Source of the DNA: Stentor coeruleus
Lineage: Eukaryota > Ciliophora > Heterotrichea > Heterotrichida > Stentoridae
Reading direction: 5' to 3'
Assembly (NCBI GenBank): GCA_001970955.1
Contig: MPUH01001129.1
Span: 1 to 23,209, forward strand
Length of the DNA: 23,209 bases
Positions within the stretch are counted from its first letter, which is position 1. Every line of letters begins with the position of its first letter. Of the stretch, positions 8,618 to 18,438 are shown in pieces. The translations under genes and the position numbers were made by a program. The notes beneath the pieces were generated by a model. The model was given only the letters and a program-made list of their open reading frames with translations, did no database searches and was not told the origin of the DNA.

Positions 8618-9530
8618 ATAATCATAATTTTTAGATTTAAAGGATGAATTGAAATAGGGTCGAATTTAGGATTCAACAAAAATTATGAGCATCAAAAATC
8701 AGAAGAAAAGAAAAGTTTGATGTGGGAAATATTGATTTTATTAGAGATTAATTAAGATTTCTGGTTTTTTGCTTGGAAATTAGGGTAAAATATTCTAGAA
8801 ATTCCATGTTGTTCTTGTTTTTAATAATAGGAATTTGCTTTTTGATAAATTATTTTTTTGGTGTTGTTGGAGTTTAGGGTAAAGTGTAAGATGAGTTGTT
8901 ATTTGGATTATTATGATGATTTAGGAATTTTAGTAGGCTTTTGCTATTTAAACATATATAAAACTTGATGATAAAAAAGTTTTTATTTGCTTTAAAGTAT
9001 GTATTTCTTAAGATGTAGAGATGGTATTTGTGATTGTTTGCTTTATCAATTTAAATTATAATTCATTCAACTTAGCGAATTTGTCTGTTTAACAAAAAAT
9101 TCAACAGGATATCTTTAAAGTACCATAAGCCATAATTAAGTTTTTATCAACAAACCTCTCTTATCCTAAAAACTAGCATTTACCAACTAAATCTTATTAT
9201 ATTCTACATCATATTCTATATCAACATCACANAGTTTTTATCAACAAACCTCTCTTATCCTAAAAACTAGCATTTACCAACTAAATTTTATTATATTCTA
9301 CATCATATTCTATATCAACATCACAAATATAATTTCTTATAAAAATCAAACTTCACATATTTCTTTCCAAAGCCATTTGAATATGATTTTTAAAAGCCTT
9401 ATTTCTATTCTGATTCCATAAATCTCAATTCTCCAAACCTCACAACCTTCTTCACTTAATTTTATATAATCTATCCTTTATTCTCTATATAACCATTCAA
9501 ACTATATTTCTGATAGGAACTAATAATAAT
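8618..9530. other. Gene-free interval with G-rich to C-rich switch
   Basis: Positions 8640-9000 are G-rich and C-poor on the plus strand, and 9110-9480 C-rich and G-poor. The second part contains the N-separated duplicate at 9139-9325. No ORF or RNA gene recognised. CTATATAACC at about 9485-9494 could be a TATA-like element for the next gene. Confidence 0.5.
9139..9325. repeat. Unmerged contig overlap around N (assembly artefact)
   Basis: Positions 9139-9231 and 9233-9325 are 93-nt copies of the same sequence with one visible difference (C at 9193, T at 9287), separated only by the N at 9232. This is best read as two overlapping contig ends, possibly from different alleles, that were scaffolded without merging. 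The true interval would be about 94 nt shorter. Confidence 0.85.
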
Positions 9531-11519
9531 ATGAACTTTGCAGGCAAAGCTTATATCAAGAAAAAACAAGTTATTTTACCTCCTATGCCAAAAAAAATAG
9601 AAGAAGAAGTAAAAGAAGAGGTGAAAATAGAAACTAAGCCTATTTCCCAACCAATACCAACAATAAAACGTAATCGTAGCTTTGAAGCCTTAAGTATATC
9701 ATCCCTAAATCATTCATTAAACAGTGATTCAGGCTCAGGCTCAGGTATCGAAGATGAAGATGAAGAACGTGATGAAGTACCAGAAATTCCCCCTCCAGCA
9801 AGTAAAAAAATCGAAATGCGTATCGACACTAATGTAGTCTCAATAGAATTAAGTTCATTAAAAACCGCTGTGATAATGGCTACAGGTGATCCTGTATTTT
9901 GTGAACAATGTAAAATTGCTTTTAATATGTATTCAAGAATAAGTGAAATTGATGAATTTAAACAATTATGGAAATGCGAATTTTGTGGATGGGAAAATTA
10001 TGTGAATATTGATGCTGAAGAAATTCCTAGAGGAGATATGTTAGATTATATGTTAATGTCATCTCAACAAGTTGTTGAAGAAAAGAAAGATATAGTTACT
10101 GGGGCTGGGATTACTGTTGTTTTTTGTATTGATATAAGTGGAAGTATGTGTGTAACTGAGCCAGTTACTGGGAAAATCCATTTGAAAAATAAAAAGGTAG
10201 TTGATCTTGGAGGATTTGAAGATTTCGATATGGAAGAGCAGTTTTTAGAAGGAGATGATTGTGTTACTTATGTGAGTAGATTAGAATGTGTACAAGCAGC
10301 TATTGAAGCTCAATTACAAACTCTTGCTCAAGTATGTCCAACTCAAAAAATCGGTTTAGTAACTTTTAATTCTGAAGTTACTATACATGGAGATGGATCT
10401 GGTGATCCTGTGATAATAGCAGGAAACAAAATGAATAGTTTTGAAAATTGCTATGAAATCGGTGTTGCTAATCAACATAAAATGAATAATACAATCAAAG
10501 ATACCAAAGAAGGGCTTATTAAAAAACTCATGAATTTAAATGAAACTGGACCTACAGCTTTAGGACCTGCTTTAATAAGTTCAGTTGGTATAGCTTCAGA
10601 AGGACTTCCTGGGTCTAGGGTTATAATATGCACAGATGGACTTGCTAATGTTGGTATTGGTAGACTTGATGATAATTCTGAAGAAGCAGAAGATTTTTAT
10701 TCTCGTGTAGCTAATATAGCCAAAGATAAAGGTATTGAGATTTCTGTTATAAGTATTGAAGGAGAAGAATGCAAATTATCAAAACTTAGTAAAGTATGTG
10801 AAATAACAGGAGGTGAAGTTACTAGGGTTAATATGATGAATATTGCAAATGAATTCGCTAATATCTTAGAAACACCTGTTATTGCTACTCAAGTATCAGT
10901 AGTAGTTAAAATCCATAAAGGATTTTGTTTTAGATATCAAGATGATTATTTGGTTGATGTTAATACTTTAAAAAGAGAACTTGGCAATGTTAGTGAAGAT
11001 GGCTCAGAATTCACTTTTGAGTACTCAGTTAGAAGCCAAGCTGAGCTTGAAAGTTTGAATATTGATTTAACTGAAGTAACTAATCTTCCTTTCCAAAGCC
11101 AAATCCATTATACTAATACTTCAGGAATGAGATGTATGAGAGTTATCACTGCCCTTCAAGAAATTATTGATGATTTATCTAAAGCTGGGAATATAAATCT
11201 TAAAGTTATTGGTGTAAATGCTGCACAAAGAAGTGCACATTTAGCTAGTAAAGGAGAATATAGAGAAAGTCAAGCTGTTATGAGAAGTTGGAAAAGAATG
11301 ATGAAAAGAAATGCTCATAGTGAAGAGCAAAAAGATGATGTTAATTACTACTTGCATAATATGGCAATGTTTAATCAAGATCTGAATGATGTAGCGTTTA
11401 AAGAAGCGGGGATGGAATCAGCAGAAAGAGTTTCTAGCCAAAATGATAAAATTAGTCATATGGCTTTTAGAGCGAAAAAAGCTAGAAAGGAAAATAAGAA
11501 AGATTGCGTGATTATGTAG
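9531..11519 (+). CDS. Zinc-finger plus VWA-domain protein with CAAX box
   Basis: A 662-aa protein. Residues 1-95 are low-complexity, with a Pro/Lys/Glu-rich start and a Ser/Gly then acidic patch. A zinc-ribbon-like finger follows: CEQC at 124-127 and CEFC at 149-152. The von Willebrand A domain runs from about 193 to 450 with a complete metal-ion-dependent adhesion site: D201-I-S203-G-S205, T342 and D369. After it comes a beta-rich and then helical region (about 450-650). The order zinc finger, VWA-type trunk, beta-rich and helical regions recalls Sec23/Sec24-type proteins and other intracellular VWA proteins. The last four residues are CVIM, a CAAX motif preceded by a Lys/Arg-rich stretch, predicting farnesylation and membrane attachment. 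No signal peptide or TM helix, so it is cytosolic or peripheral. Its precise partner is unknown. Confidence 0.8.
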   Translation: MNFAGKAYIKKKQVILPPMPKKIEEEVKEEVKIETKPISQPIPTIKRNRSFEALSISSLNHSLNSDSGSGSGIEDEDEERDEVPEIPPPASKKIEMRIDTNVVSIELSSLKTAVIMATGDPVFCEQCKIAFNMYSRISEIDEFKQLWKCEFCGWENYVNIDAEEIPRGDMLDYMLMSSQQVVEEKKDIVTGAGITVVFCIDISGSMCVTEPVTGKIHLKNKKVVDLGGFEDFDMEEQFLEGDDCVTYVSRLECVQAAIEAQLQTLAQVCPTQKIGLVTFNSEVTIHGDGSGDPVIIAGNKMNSFENCYEIGVANQHKMNNTIKDTKEGLIKKLMNLNETGPTALGPALISSVGIASEGLPGSRVIICTDGLANVGIGRLDDNSEEAEDFYSRVANIAKDKGIEISVISIEGEECKLSKLSKVCEITGGEVTRVNMMNIANEFANILETPVIATQVSVVVKIHKGFCFRYQDDYLVDVNTLKRELGNVSEDGSEFTFEYSVRSQAELESLNIDLTEVTNLPFQSQIHYTNTSGMRCMRVITALQEIIDDLSKAGNINLKVIGVNAAQRSAHLASKGEYRESQAVMRSWKRMMKRNAHSEEQKDDVNYYLHNMAMFNQDLNDVAFKEAGMESAERVSSQNDKISHMAFRAKKARKENKKDCVIM

Positions 11520-12328
11520 GAACTAATTAAAATTAGATTTAATGAAAAGATTAATAAAATTTAATGCTTTTAGATAAATTATAAAAGTTTCAGATTTAAT
11601 TTCTATTTGTTGGTAGGTGTTGATATTTTAGATACAATTATTGGGTTTGGATTTTAGGTTTTTTATATATACCCTTAATTCCATCATTTTGGAATATAAT
11701 TTTGTAGCTTCAATCTTTTTTCTTCAGGGTAAGCTTATTTAAAGGCTTTTAAACCTTTCCAGTTATGATATTTCTTCACTTTTTTTTTGAAGATTTTAGG
11801 CCTTGTTGCCTGGAGTTAAGTCTTCTCAGTACTTTAACGCCTGAGAGTTTGGCTAATGAAGAGGTCATAGTCTTTCTTTCTTTTGATTGAGGAGAAGAAG
11901 ACCCTTATATTCATATATTTTAAGTTTTAGATGATAACTGCATAAAACCTTAGTTTCTTTAATGAATCGCTCTATTAATTCTTTTTATATATAAATAACA
12001 ACAAAATAACAATTTTCGTACAAATAACTGAAACATCAATTATAGCATTGTCCCAGTATTCTAAAAAGAGCTAAATTCATGACATTCTTTCAAATAATAA
12101 TAAAAACCTGCTATTTCTGTTATATTTTCGTTTAATACAAAATAATCCTCTATTTAAACCACTAAATACTTACTTGCATTTTTCTTCAATAACATCATAA
12201 TACTTATCCAATAATATTTATACTAAACAACTATTTTAATTAGCCACACATCCTAATATATAATAATAAAATAAATAATATTTATATACAAATCCACTAC
12301 TTAAAGTAACTTTAATAAGGATAATATA
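11520..12328. other. Convergent intergenic region
   Basis: Between the 3' ends of the VWA gene (plus) and the coiled-coil gene (minus). The first part is G-rich on the plus strand and 12000-12300 is C-rich and G-poor, so each half matches the 3' flank pattern of its adjacent gene. The middle holds a run of hairpins, listed separately. Short ORFs on both strands in that patch have no recognisable features. Confidence 0.5.
11675..11905. ncRNA. Candidate structured RNA (hairpin cluster)
   Basis: Five potential stem-loops follow each other. They are ATTCCA (11678-11683) with TGGAAT (11690-11695), AAAGG (11741-11745) with CCTTT (11754-11758), and a two-step hairpin GAAGA (11789-11793) with TCTTC (11821-11825) enclosing AGGC (11798-11801) with GCCT (11808-11811). 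Then come TCTCAG (11824-11829) with CTGAGA (11841-11846), and an imperfect 11-bp stem at 11870-11880 with 11892-11902. The patch is richer in G and C than its surroundings. It matches no RNA family I know, the strand is undetermined, and the stems are short enough that chance is a real possibility. Confidence 0.25.
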
Positions 12329-13339
12329 TTAAAAACTAGATCCTAAACTATCTTCTGTTGGGGTTACTAAAACATTTTTCAATGTATCCATGTTTATATT
12401 TAGAACAAATGGTTTTTTACTAGTTTTATAATCTGGCTGAGTGTAAAATACTTTACTGCTTTCCTCGCTTATACTGTTTTTATAACTTTTTCTTAAGGTA
12501 TTATCACTGGCACAAATATAATGTAGTGTTTGATCAACAGGATAACCTTCATCTTTTAAAAAATTGATAATTTTTTTATATTTATTCAGTTCTCTTTGAA
12601 CTTTTTGCAGTTTATTTTTTAGTTTAGCATATGCGCATTTAGTTTGGTTGTTTTCAGAAAAAATGATTGTTTTTGATTGGATATCATTCCTACTATCTTC
12701 AGATTTGAATACAGTTGAGTTGTTTAAAAACTCTTGCATGTTGGAAATATTGTGAGTTTTTAATAATATACTTTGGAGTAGCTTTTTGTTTTCATTTGAA
12801 ATTGATTGTAATTTGTCTTTTAGTCTGTGGTTTTTATCTTTGGCTTCTTTTAGGATTTTGTTTGTGCTTAAAAGTTCGTATTTAAGTTGAGTATTTTCTG
12901 CAACATATCCAATTTTGATTTTAATCCAATCTTCATATGCTTTTTTTATATTTTTCAGAATGTTTCCATAGACTAAGTCATATTGGATAATTTTTTCAAA
13001 GCAATTCCGATATACTTCAAAAACCTCAAAATTCAAAGGTTTATCTCTATGTATTTTTTCTATTTTAGTTATTTTTTCTTTGATATCCTCCAAAAATTTA
13101 CTTGAGCAAGGCCCAGTTATAGTTTCCTCTTTTAAGTTATTGTTTATTATTTTACTTTTGTTACAAGCTAAATAAACTTGACTATCATGACCTTTTTTGA
13201 TTCTGGCCAAACTTCTGTGTTTAATTAAAATTTTCTTAAAAACCCCTCCTTGATAAGGAGAATTTACTGAATTTCCGAGAGAAAGCCCGATCGAGCAAGA
13301 ATTAGTATTCTTTGAATGCTTGATAATCTTCATCGACAT
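12329..13339 (-). CDS. TSNAXIP1 N-terminal-like coiled-coil protein
   Basis: A 336-aa protein. Residues 82-195 read like the N-terminal domain of translin-associated factor X-interacting protein 1 and its relatives: FLEDIKEKI, then FEVYRNCFEKIIQYDLVYG (105-125), then ILKNIKKAYEDWI. In that family a helix with an E-V-Y-R-x-x-F-x-x-x-I-x-x-x-x-x-Y-G pattern is characteristic. Coiled coil follows (about 147-195) and a second one at 237-262, ending in FLKDEGYPVDQ, also reminiscent of the family. The N-terminus (1-60) is basic and Ser/Asn-rich, and the last 60 residues are probably disordered. Family members are often linked to cilia or flagella, which would suit a ciliate, but that role is inference. 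The next gene is divergent, with 571 bp between starts. ATG at residue 3 is an alternative start. Confidence 0.7.
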   Translation of the reverse strand: MSMKIIKHSKNTNSCSIGLSLGNSVNSPYQGGVFKKILIKHRSLARIKKGHDSQVYLACNKSKIINNNLKEETITGPCSSKFLEDIKEKITKIEKIHRDKPLNFEVFEVYRNCFEKIIQYDLVYGNILKNIKKAYEDWIKIKIGYVAENTQLKYELLSTNKILKEAKDKNHRLKDKLQSISNENKKLLQSILLKTHNISNMQEFLNNSTVFKSEDSRNDIQSKTIIFSENNQTKCAYAKLKNKLQKVQRELNKYKKIINFLKDEGYPVDQTLHYICASDNTLRKSYKNSISEESSKVFYTQPDYKTSKKPFVLNINMDTLKNVLVTPTEDSLGSSF

Positions 13340-13910
13340 TTATTAATCTTAAATATCAGCTTTTTATATTTTATGATGTATTAGCTTATTATGTGTTAAA
13401 TCATAAGATGGAAATATTGTATATTCGGAAAAGTTTATAAGTTTTTTTCAGATATATTTGATAGGGATGTTTATTTTTATATAATCTAAGTGGTTGAAAA
13501 AGAAATTAACTTTTATTTATGATTGAAACTCTTAAAAAATTATACTAAGTCCTGTAGCTGATTTTGATATGATAAATAGCTATCTAGCAAATTTGACAAA
13601 AAAAATCAATTTCTTATACTGATTCAAAGTAGCAGTAATTCTGTTTTTCTGCTAAAATTTGAAAATACTTTCCGGTCGCTAAATAGTAAGCTAAAAACTC
13701 TATTTAAGAAAATAAGTCTATAAGTATTAAACAATCAAATTACATGATTTCCTTTCTTTATTAGTTTTTCAATCCTTATAATTTCTAAAACTTGAATCTT
13801 TATACAAATTCTTGATAAATCAAAGATCCATCAAATAATCACAACTTTATATAACTCACTTGCTAAAACCCATAACAGCATTTAAATACATACAATTTCA
13901 TTATTTATAA
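13340..13910. other. Divergent promoter interval
   Basis: Between two divergent starts. Positions 13380-13500 lean G-rich on the plus strand and 13740-13900 are C-rich and G-poor, matching the 5' flank pattern for a leftward and a rightward gene respectively. Positions 13540-13720 are of mixed composition. No ORF, tRNA or repeat seen. Confidence 0.5.
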
Positions 13911-16900
13911 ATGCGTTCAGAGCAACTTGTCCCAGAAGAAATAACAAAAGAAAGATTGATTCACTATAGAAGTTCAGTTGAGCACTTGTCTGAATTCCAC
14001 AGAATCAAAAGAGCTCAACCAATTCAAGAAACTTCTGAGCTGATTCAACTTAAACGGGACTTGTCTTCAGTGAAAAGTTCAATTTTAAATAACTTCTCAG
14101 TAGCTGCGATAACAGTAGAATCCGGGTACTGGGGTATGGCAATCTCAAAAAAGCACTCGACTATGATTTTCTCAGATTTTTCCACCAACGAACTGCATTT
14201 TTACAATCTGACTGATTTTGAAAGAATTGGGATATTTAAATGTATATTTGGGTCTTGCTTTCAAGTTGTAATCAATTCAGATGAATCAAAAGTTTATTGC
14301 TCAACTAATACAGGATATGTTTTCAGTCTACCTTTACCTTATGATAAATATTCAGAATGCTGTAAGTATCATGTTTCTAACTCTGAAGTCACTTTCTCAG
14401 TCTATGGAAAATTCATATACGCGCAATCTTTGAAAAGTTGTTATATTAAACAAATTGATATAATAACAAATTATTCAGAATATATAGGAAGAATGGAACA
14501 TATTTATAAACTCCTTATAAGTGAATCAGGAAAGTATTTAGCTCTTATTGGCCAAAAAAAATTAGTTGTTCAAAAAAGACACAAATTTAGATTTGCTGTT
14601 TATTATTATCAATTCCCAAGTTCATTTATTCTTGCTGTATCTCAAGGTAAAAATATATACTTGGATATTTCATTTTCTTATGAAGATAAATATTTTATTT
14701 TTGCTTGTGAAAGTTGGATAAAAATTGTTAGTACAAAGCAATGGAAAGAAGTAAGAACATTGAATTTTCCTGAAAATATGAATATTTGTGCTATAAAAAC
14801 AACTTCAATTAGTAATAAAATTATTGCTGTTAGTCAAAATAATACTGTTTGTATATGGGATATACTTGGGGATTCTATAGAACCTGCTTTTTTGAATCAG
14901 CATTGTATTGATTTGCAGGTATTTACTAAGATGATTCGATTAGAAGTTGATGAAGATAATGGATTTGTTTATACTCAGGAAATAAATAAACCTTTTGTTT
15001 ATAAGTCTAAGTGCAATTTTTTTACTTATAAGACTGTTGCTAAACAGGAATTGTTTGAGTTAAAAAAAATTATTGTGTGTGGAAATAATAATGAGGTTAT
15101 TTGTGTTATGATAACTAGTCCGAAATTAGTAGTTTATTGCTTACAGAGTAACAGAAAAAAATATGAGATAGAATACCAAGGGTCAAACATTTTTGATTTT
15201 GTTTTGCAGGAAGTGTTCGAAAAACACTTGTATGCGATCTCATCAGAATTACTCTATATTTTTTCCACAGACACATATGAAATAATAAACAGAANGAATT
15301 TTTATTTAGATTTTATATGCGATCTCATCAGAATTACTCTATATTTTTTCCACAGACACATATGAAATAATAAACAGAATACCCGCAGCAACTGGTCGTT
15401 ACACAGCTATTGCATACTCTTCATACAATTACATGGATTGCATAATAGCTTCAGATGATAAACAGCATTTCTCTTTTTTTGATTACCTGGGAAATAATAA
15501 ATCTTCATTCACTATCGATTACGGATATGCAACCATCTTAAAAGCTCACAACAACTACTTAATAATCGGGACAATTACCAATATTATATCAATCTACACT
15601 ATTGATAATTTTACTAAATATTCATCTTCTAAAATGTTTCAAAGTAATTTAACAGCAATAGCAATTATAAATTCAGGTCAGCATATTTTAGCAACTTTTC
15701 AAGATAACCATGCTATTTTACTTGAGTTTTCTAACCTACTTTATTATGAGAAAAAAATATTTGATTGCCATATATTAGAATGTGCAGTGATAAAAAATAG
15801 GTTTTTAGCCGCTTTGACAGATAAAAAGATAATTCTCATATATTCAATACCAGCATTAGAAAAAATACTTGAAATTACTAACAATAAATTCTATAGCTTA
15901 GCATATGAAAAAGATGAAGATTATATAATAGTCTTAACTGAGAATCAAATCTTAAAGTTTAATCATCTTTTTAATAAAAACAACCCACATATTATAGGTG
16001 AATCAATAAATATTCCTGTTATAAAAGATTATTTAGAAAACAATAAAAAGTGTTCAAAAGGTGAACAAGACGAATGGGTGTTTTTTCCATATATGGTGAA
16101 TTCTTTACATTTTTATGCTGCAGAAAACAAAAAAAAACTACTAAAATACGCTATTCAACTAAGGAAATCCAAAATCATAAATTCATTCATAGGCACACCA
16201 TTAACTATATCATTACTTGCGGATAATAGAGAAATATCAAATTTCCTTATAAAAGAATTAGTCAGTAATATCAAAGATAATCTTGAAAACTTTAAACTCC
16301 TTACAGAACATTTGATTCTTATGCAATCTAAAGATTTTAAAGCATTAGAAAAACTTTATAATAATTGTTTTATTCCTTGTACTTTTTCTAGTTCTCAACT
16401 TCCTGATTATTGCGATGAAAAAGTTAAACTCCCTAAGATTGTTTATAGTACTTCAGAAGATATTGAACCTGAGAATTTTATTGAAGTTAATAGTAATGGG
16501 ACAAAAAGGATAAAGTTTATGAAGTGTGCTTTTAGAATTAGTCTTGAAATAGGGTCTAAAGGTAGTACTGAGTTTTTAAATAGTTTAGCGAACTGTGGTA
16601 ATAAAAAAATTTATAGGACAAAACTGATACAGTATATACTTAAGGAGAAATGGGATAAAATTAAATGGGTGCATTATATGTATTCAGCAGCGTTTTGTTT
16701 GTATCTGTTGTTTTTGTCGATGTTTTCTGTGAATATTTACTATCCTTATTTGTATTTAGCGACTATGGCTAATATGATTATGAATATTTATGAGGTTATG
16801 CAACTTGCTACAGCACCGTGGTTGTATGTAAAAGATGTTCTTAACTACATTGATCTTTTAAAAAACATTTTCTTGTATGCTTGCCTAGCAATTGAATCTC

Positions 16901-18177
16901 GTTATATCCTCACAGTAGCAACATTTCTATCATGGGTAAGAGGTATAACAATATTCACTCTTTTTAAACGTACTCGCCCATTAATCAACCTCCTTTATTA
17001 TGTGCTTTATGATATGATCCCATTCGCTGCAATTGTCTTTTATTCAATACTAGCTTTCGCTTTTATTCGTAGTACATTTACAGCTGATACTTCAATAACA
17101 TCAAGAGCTTTAATATTAGAAGCATATTTCAATATTATTGGAGAAATCAACAGATATGGTAATGAATTAGATATAGCATTAACTGTTATTAATTCAATAT
17201 TCAATACAATAATCATGCTTAATTTATTGATTTCAATTATTGGAACTACATATGAAGAAGTTAATAAAAATGAAACTATTGAAGATATGACAAAAATTAT
17301 TGACTTAATTCTTGAAGTTGAGTCAATATTACTTCCTTTTAATAAAAAAAATTGTTTAAGTATTGTGCAGATTTGTGATTATAGTTCATCAATACATGAA
17401 AGAAAAGAAGTAGAGCTACGTAATCGAATACGAGGAATAAAAGAAGAACTTGAAAGAACTGAGTTAAGATTAGTATCAAGACAACAAAATACTGATGCTG
17501 AGATTAATGAAATAAAATATTCAATTACAGGTTTGAAAAAAATAATTATTGACAATCATCACTCAATGACCGAATTAATCGAGAGAAAAACAAGTTTTCC
17601 AGCCTATTCGAAGTCAATTAAATTTTTGTGTTTTAATGGACATGATATGGCTTTAAGGAAAAGTTCAGTTGGTCAGACTTGTAATATTTGTTATGCTGAT
17701 CTTAGAAACATTTCTGATTATTATTGTTATTTTTGTGATTTCATTATGTGTGCAACTTGTTCAAAGTATTATGAACTAAACTTTAACACAAGCCATACAT
17801 GCTATCTTGGGCATCCTCTAATTGAATATAAAGATAAAGCTAGTATTATTGATCTTGATGAATTTGATAAGCAAACTTGCAGATTTTGCAATTCAGATAT
17901 AGAAAAAAAATCTATTTATTGCGCTTTATGTTTATATTTTGTATGCATTGATTGCAGCGAAAAAATGAAATCTCTAGCTAAAATTAATAAACATCTTCCT
18001 TGCAAAAAGCAACATTTACTTAAATGGAAGCATCAAGATCTTTATACTGAGAATAGCCTATTAGTTAAATGTGATTTGTGTTGCAAAACTTATCTTGGAG
18101 CAGCATTTTTCTCATGTAGTATTTGCAAATACTTTTTGTGTATAAAATGTTATTCAAGACAAGCACTTAATAGTTAA
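13911..18177 (+). CDS. Propeller/TRP-like channel/zinc-finger protein, copy 1
   Basis: One gene, interrupted in this assembly by the N-linked duplicate at 15231-15379. If the duplicate is counted once (13911-15294 then 15380-18177), the frame is continuous and encodes 1393 aa, close to the 1390 aa of the neighbouring paralogue. Residues about 60-690 look like repeated beta strands of WD40-type propellers (for example NTVCIWDILGD). A short ankyrin-like stretch follows (about 705-760, GTPLTISLLADNREISNFLI). Six membrane segments and a pore lie at about 895-1088. The last helix, IIMLNLLISIIGTTYEEV, is close to the S6 signature of TRP and polycystin channels, and ILEAYFNIIGEIN precedes it as a candidate pore loop. 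A coiled coil (about 1135-1180) and three Cys/His modules follow. It is probably a cation channel; the gating signal is unknown. Confidence 0.85.
15231..15379. repeat. Unmerged contig overlap around N inside channel copy 1
   Basis: Positions 15231-15294 and 15316-15379 are identical 64-nt copies. Between them lie the N at 15295 and 20 unrelated bases. Reading only one copy gives STDTYEIINRIPAATGRYTA, which aligns without gap to STDTYILKKEIPSDLSKFTA in the neighbouring paralogue, so the duplicate is an assembly artefact and not a real frameshift. Confidence 0.9.
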
Positions 18178-18290
18178 TTAGATATTTAATAATGAAAAGT
18201 GGTGGAAAAGAAGGAAAGGGACTCGGAAAAGTTAAAGTTAAAAAGCGACATACGAAAATTGCACGTGTAAACATCCAATTAGATATTTAA
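18176..18290. repeat. 14-bp direct repeats flanking the H4-like fragment
   Basis: AATTAGATATTTAA occurs exactly at 18176-18189 and 18277-18290, 101 bp apart. The first copy overlaps the stop codon of channel copy 1, and the second supplies the last codons and the stop of the H4-like ORF. The arrangement resembles a target-site duplication around an insertion, or a template-switch footprint. Confidence 0.8.
18192..18290 (+). pseudogene. Histone H4 N-terminal tail fragment
   Basis: An ORF of 32 codons starts MKSGGKEGKGLGKVKVKKRH and continues TKIARVNIQ. Canonical H4 begins [20 protein letters not shown] and continues VLRDNIQ. Shared are the SG start, the GKGLGK core, KRH, and the NIQ end, so the resemblance spans about 27 residues from the first codon. 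After NIQ the H4 sequence stops, and the last three residues (LDI) and the TAA come from the flanking direct repeat. The histone fold is wholly absent, so it cannot form a nucleosome. Its codon use and higher GC differ from the flanks. It sits 15 nt after the stop of channel copy 1, on the same strand. Most likely a truncated H4 copy; whether it is transcribed or translated is unknown. Confidence 0.65.
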
Positions 18291-18424
18291 GCATAACTTA
18301 AGAATTTTATTATTGATATATTGTTTATTTTTTTATTCAGATGCATTTCTAAGAAATATGAATGTTTTAATCAATTTTTCTTTTAATGTATATATAAAAT
18401 ATAAAAATCATAAGAATGATTATA

Positions 18425-18438
18425 TGATTATAAATATG
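18425..18438 (+). promoter_or_regulatory. Start-proximal TGATTATAAATATG element
   Basis: A 14-nt sequence ending in the chosen ATG, identical to that at 22991-23004 before the third paralogue. It supports placing the start here rather than at the earlier in-frame ATG at 18313. It may be a core promoter element or a translation-start context. Confidence 0.5.

Noticed and set aside
11720..11745. CAGGGTAAGCTT on the plus strand as a splice site, or its complement as a U1 5' end.
   Set aside because: It has an extra base relative to the U1 end, no snRNA body follows, and introns here are about 15 nt.
11765..11920. Short ORFs on both strands in the hairpin cluster (for example a minus-strand MTSSLAKLSGVKVLRR).
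   Set aside because: About 30-40 codons, overlapping in several frames, with no intron that extends them and no recognised homology.
13911..15365. Channel copy 1 as a pseudogene or two separate genes.
   Set aside because: The break coincides with an N flanked by identical 64-nt copies, and removing one copy restores a frame matching the paralogue.
18313..18435. 41-residue N-terminal extension of channel copy 2 from the upstream ATG.
   Set aside because: Neither paralogue has it, it reads like AT-rich non-coding DNA, and the ATG at 18436 has the same context as the third copy.
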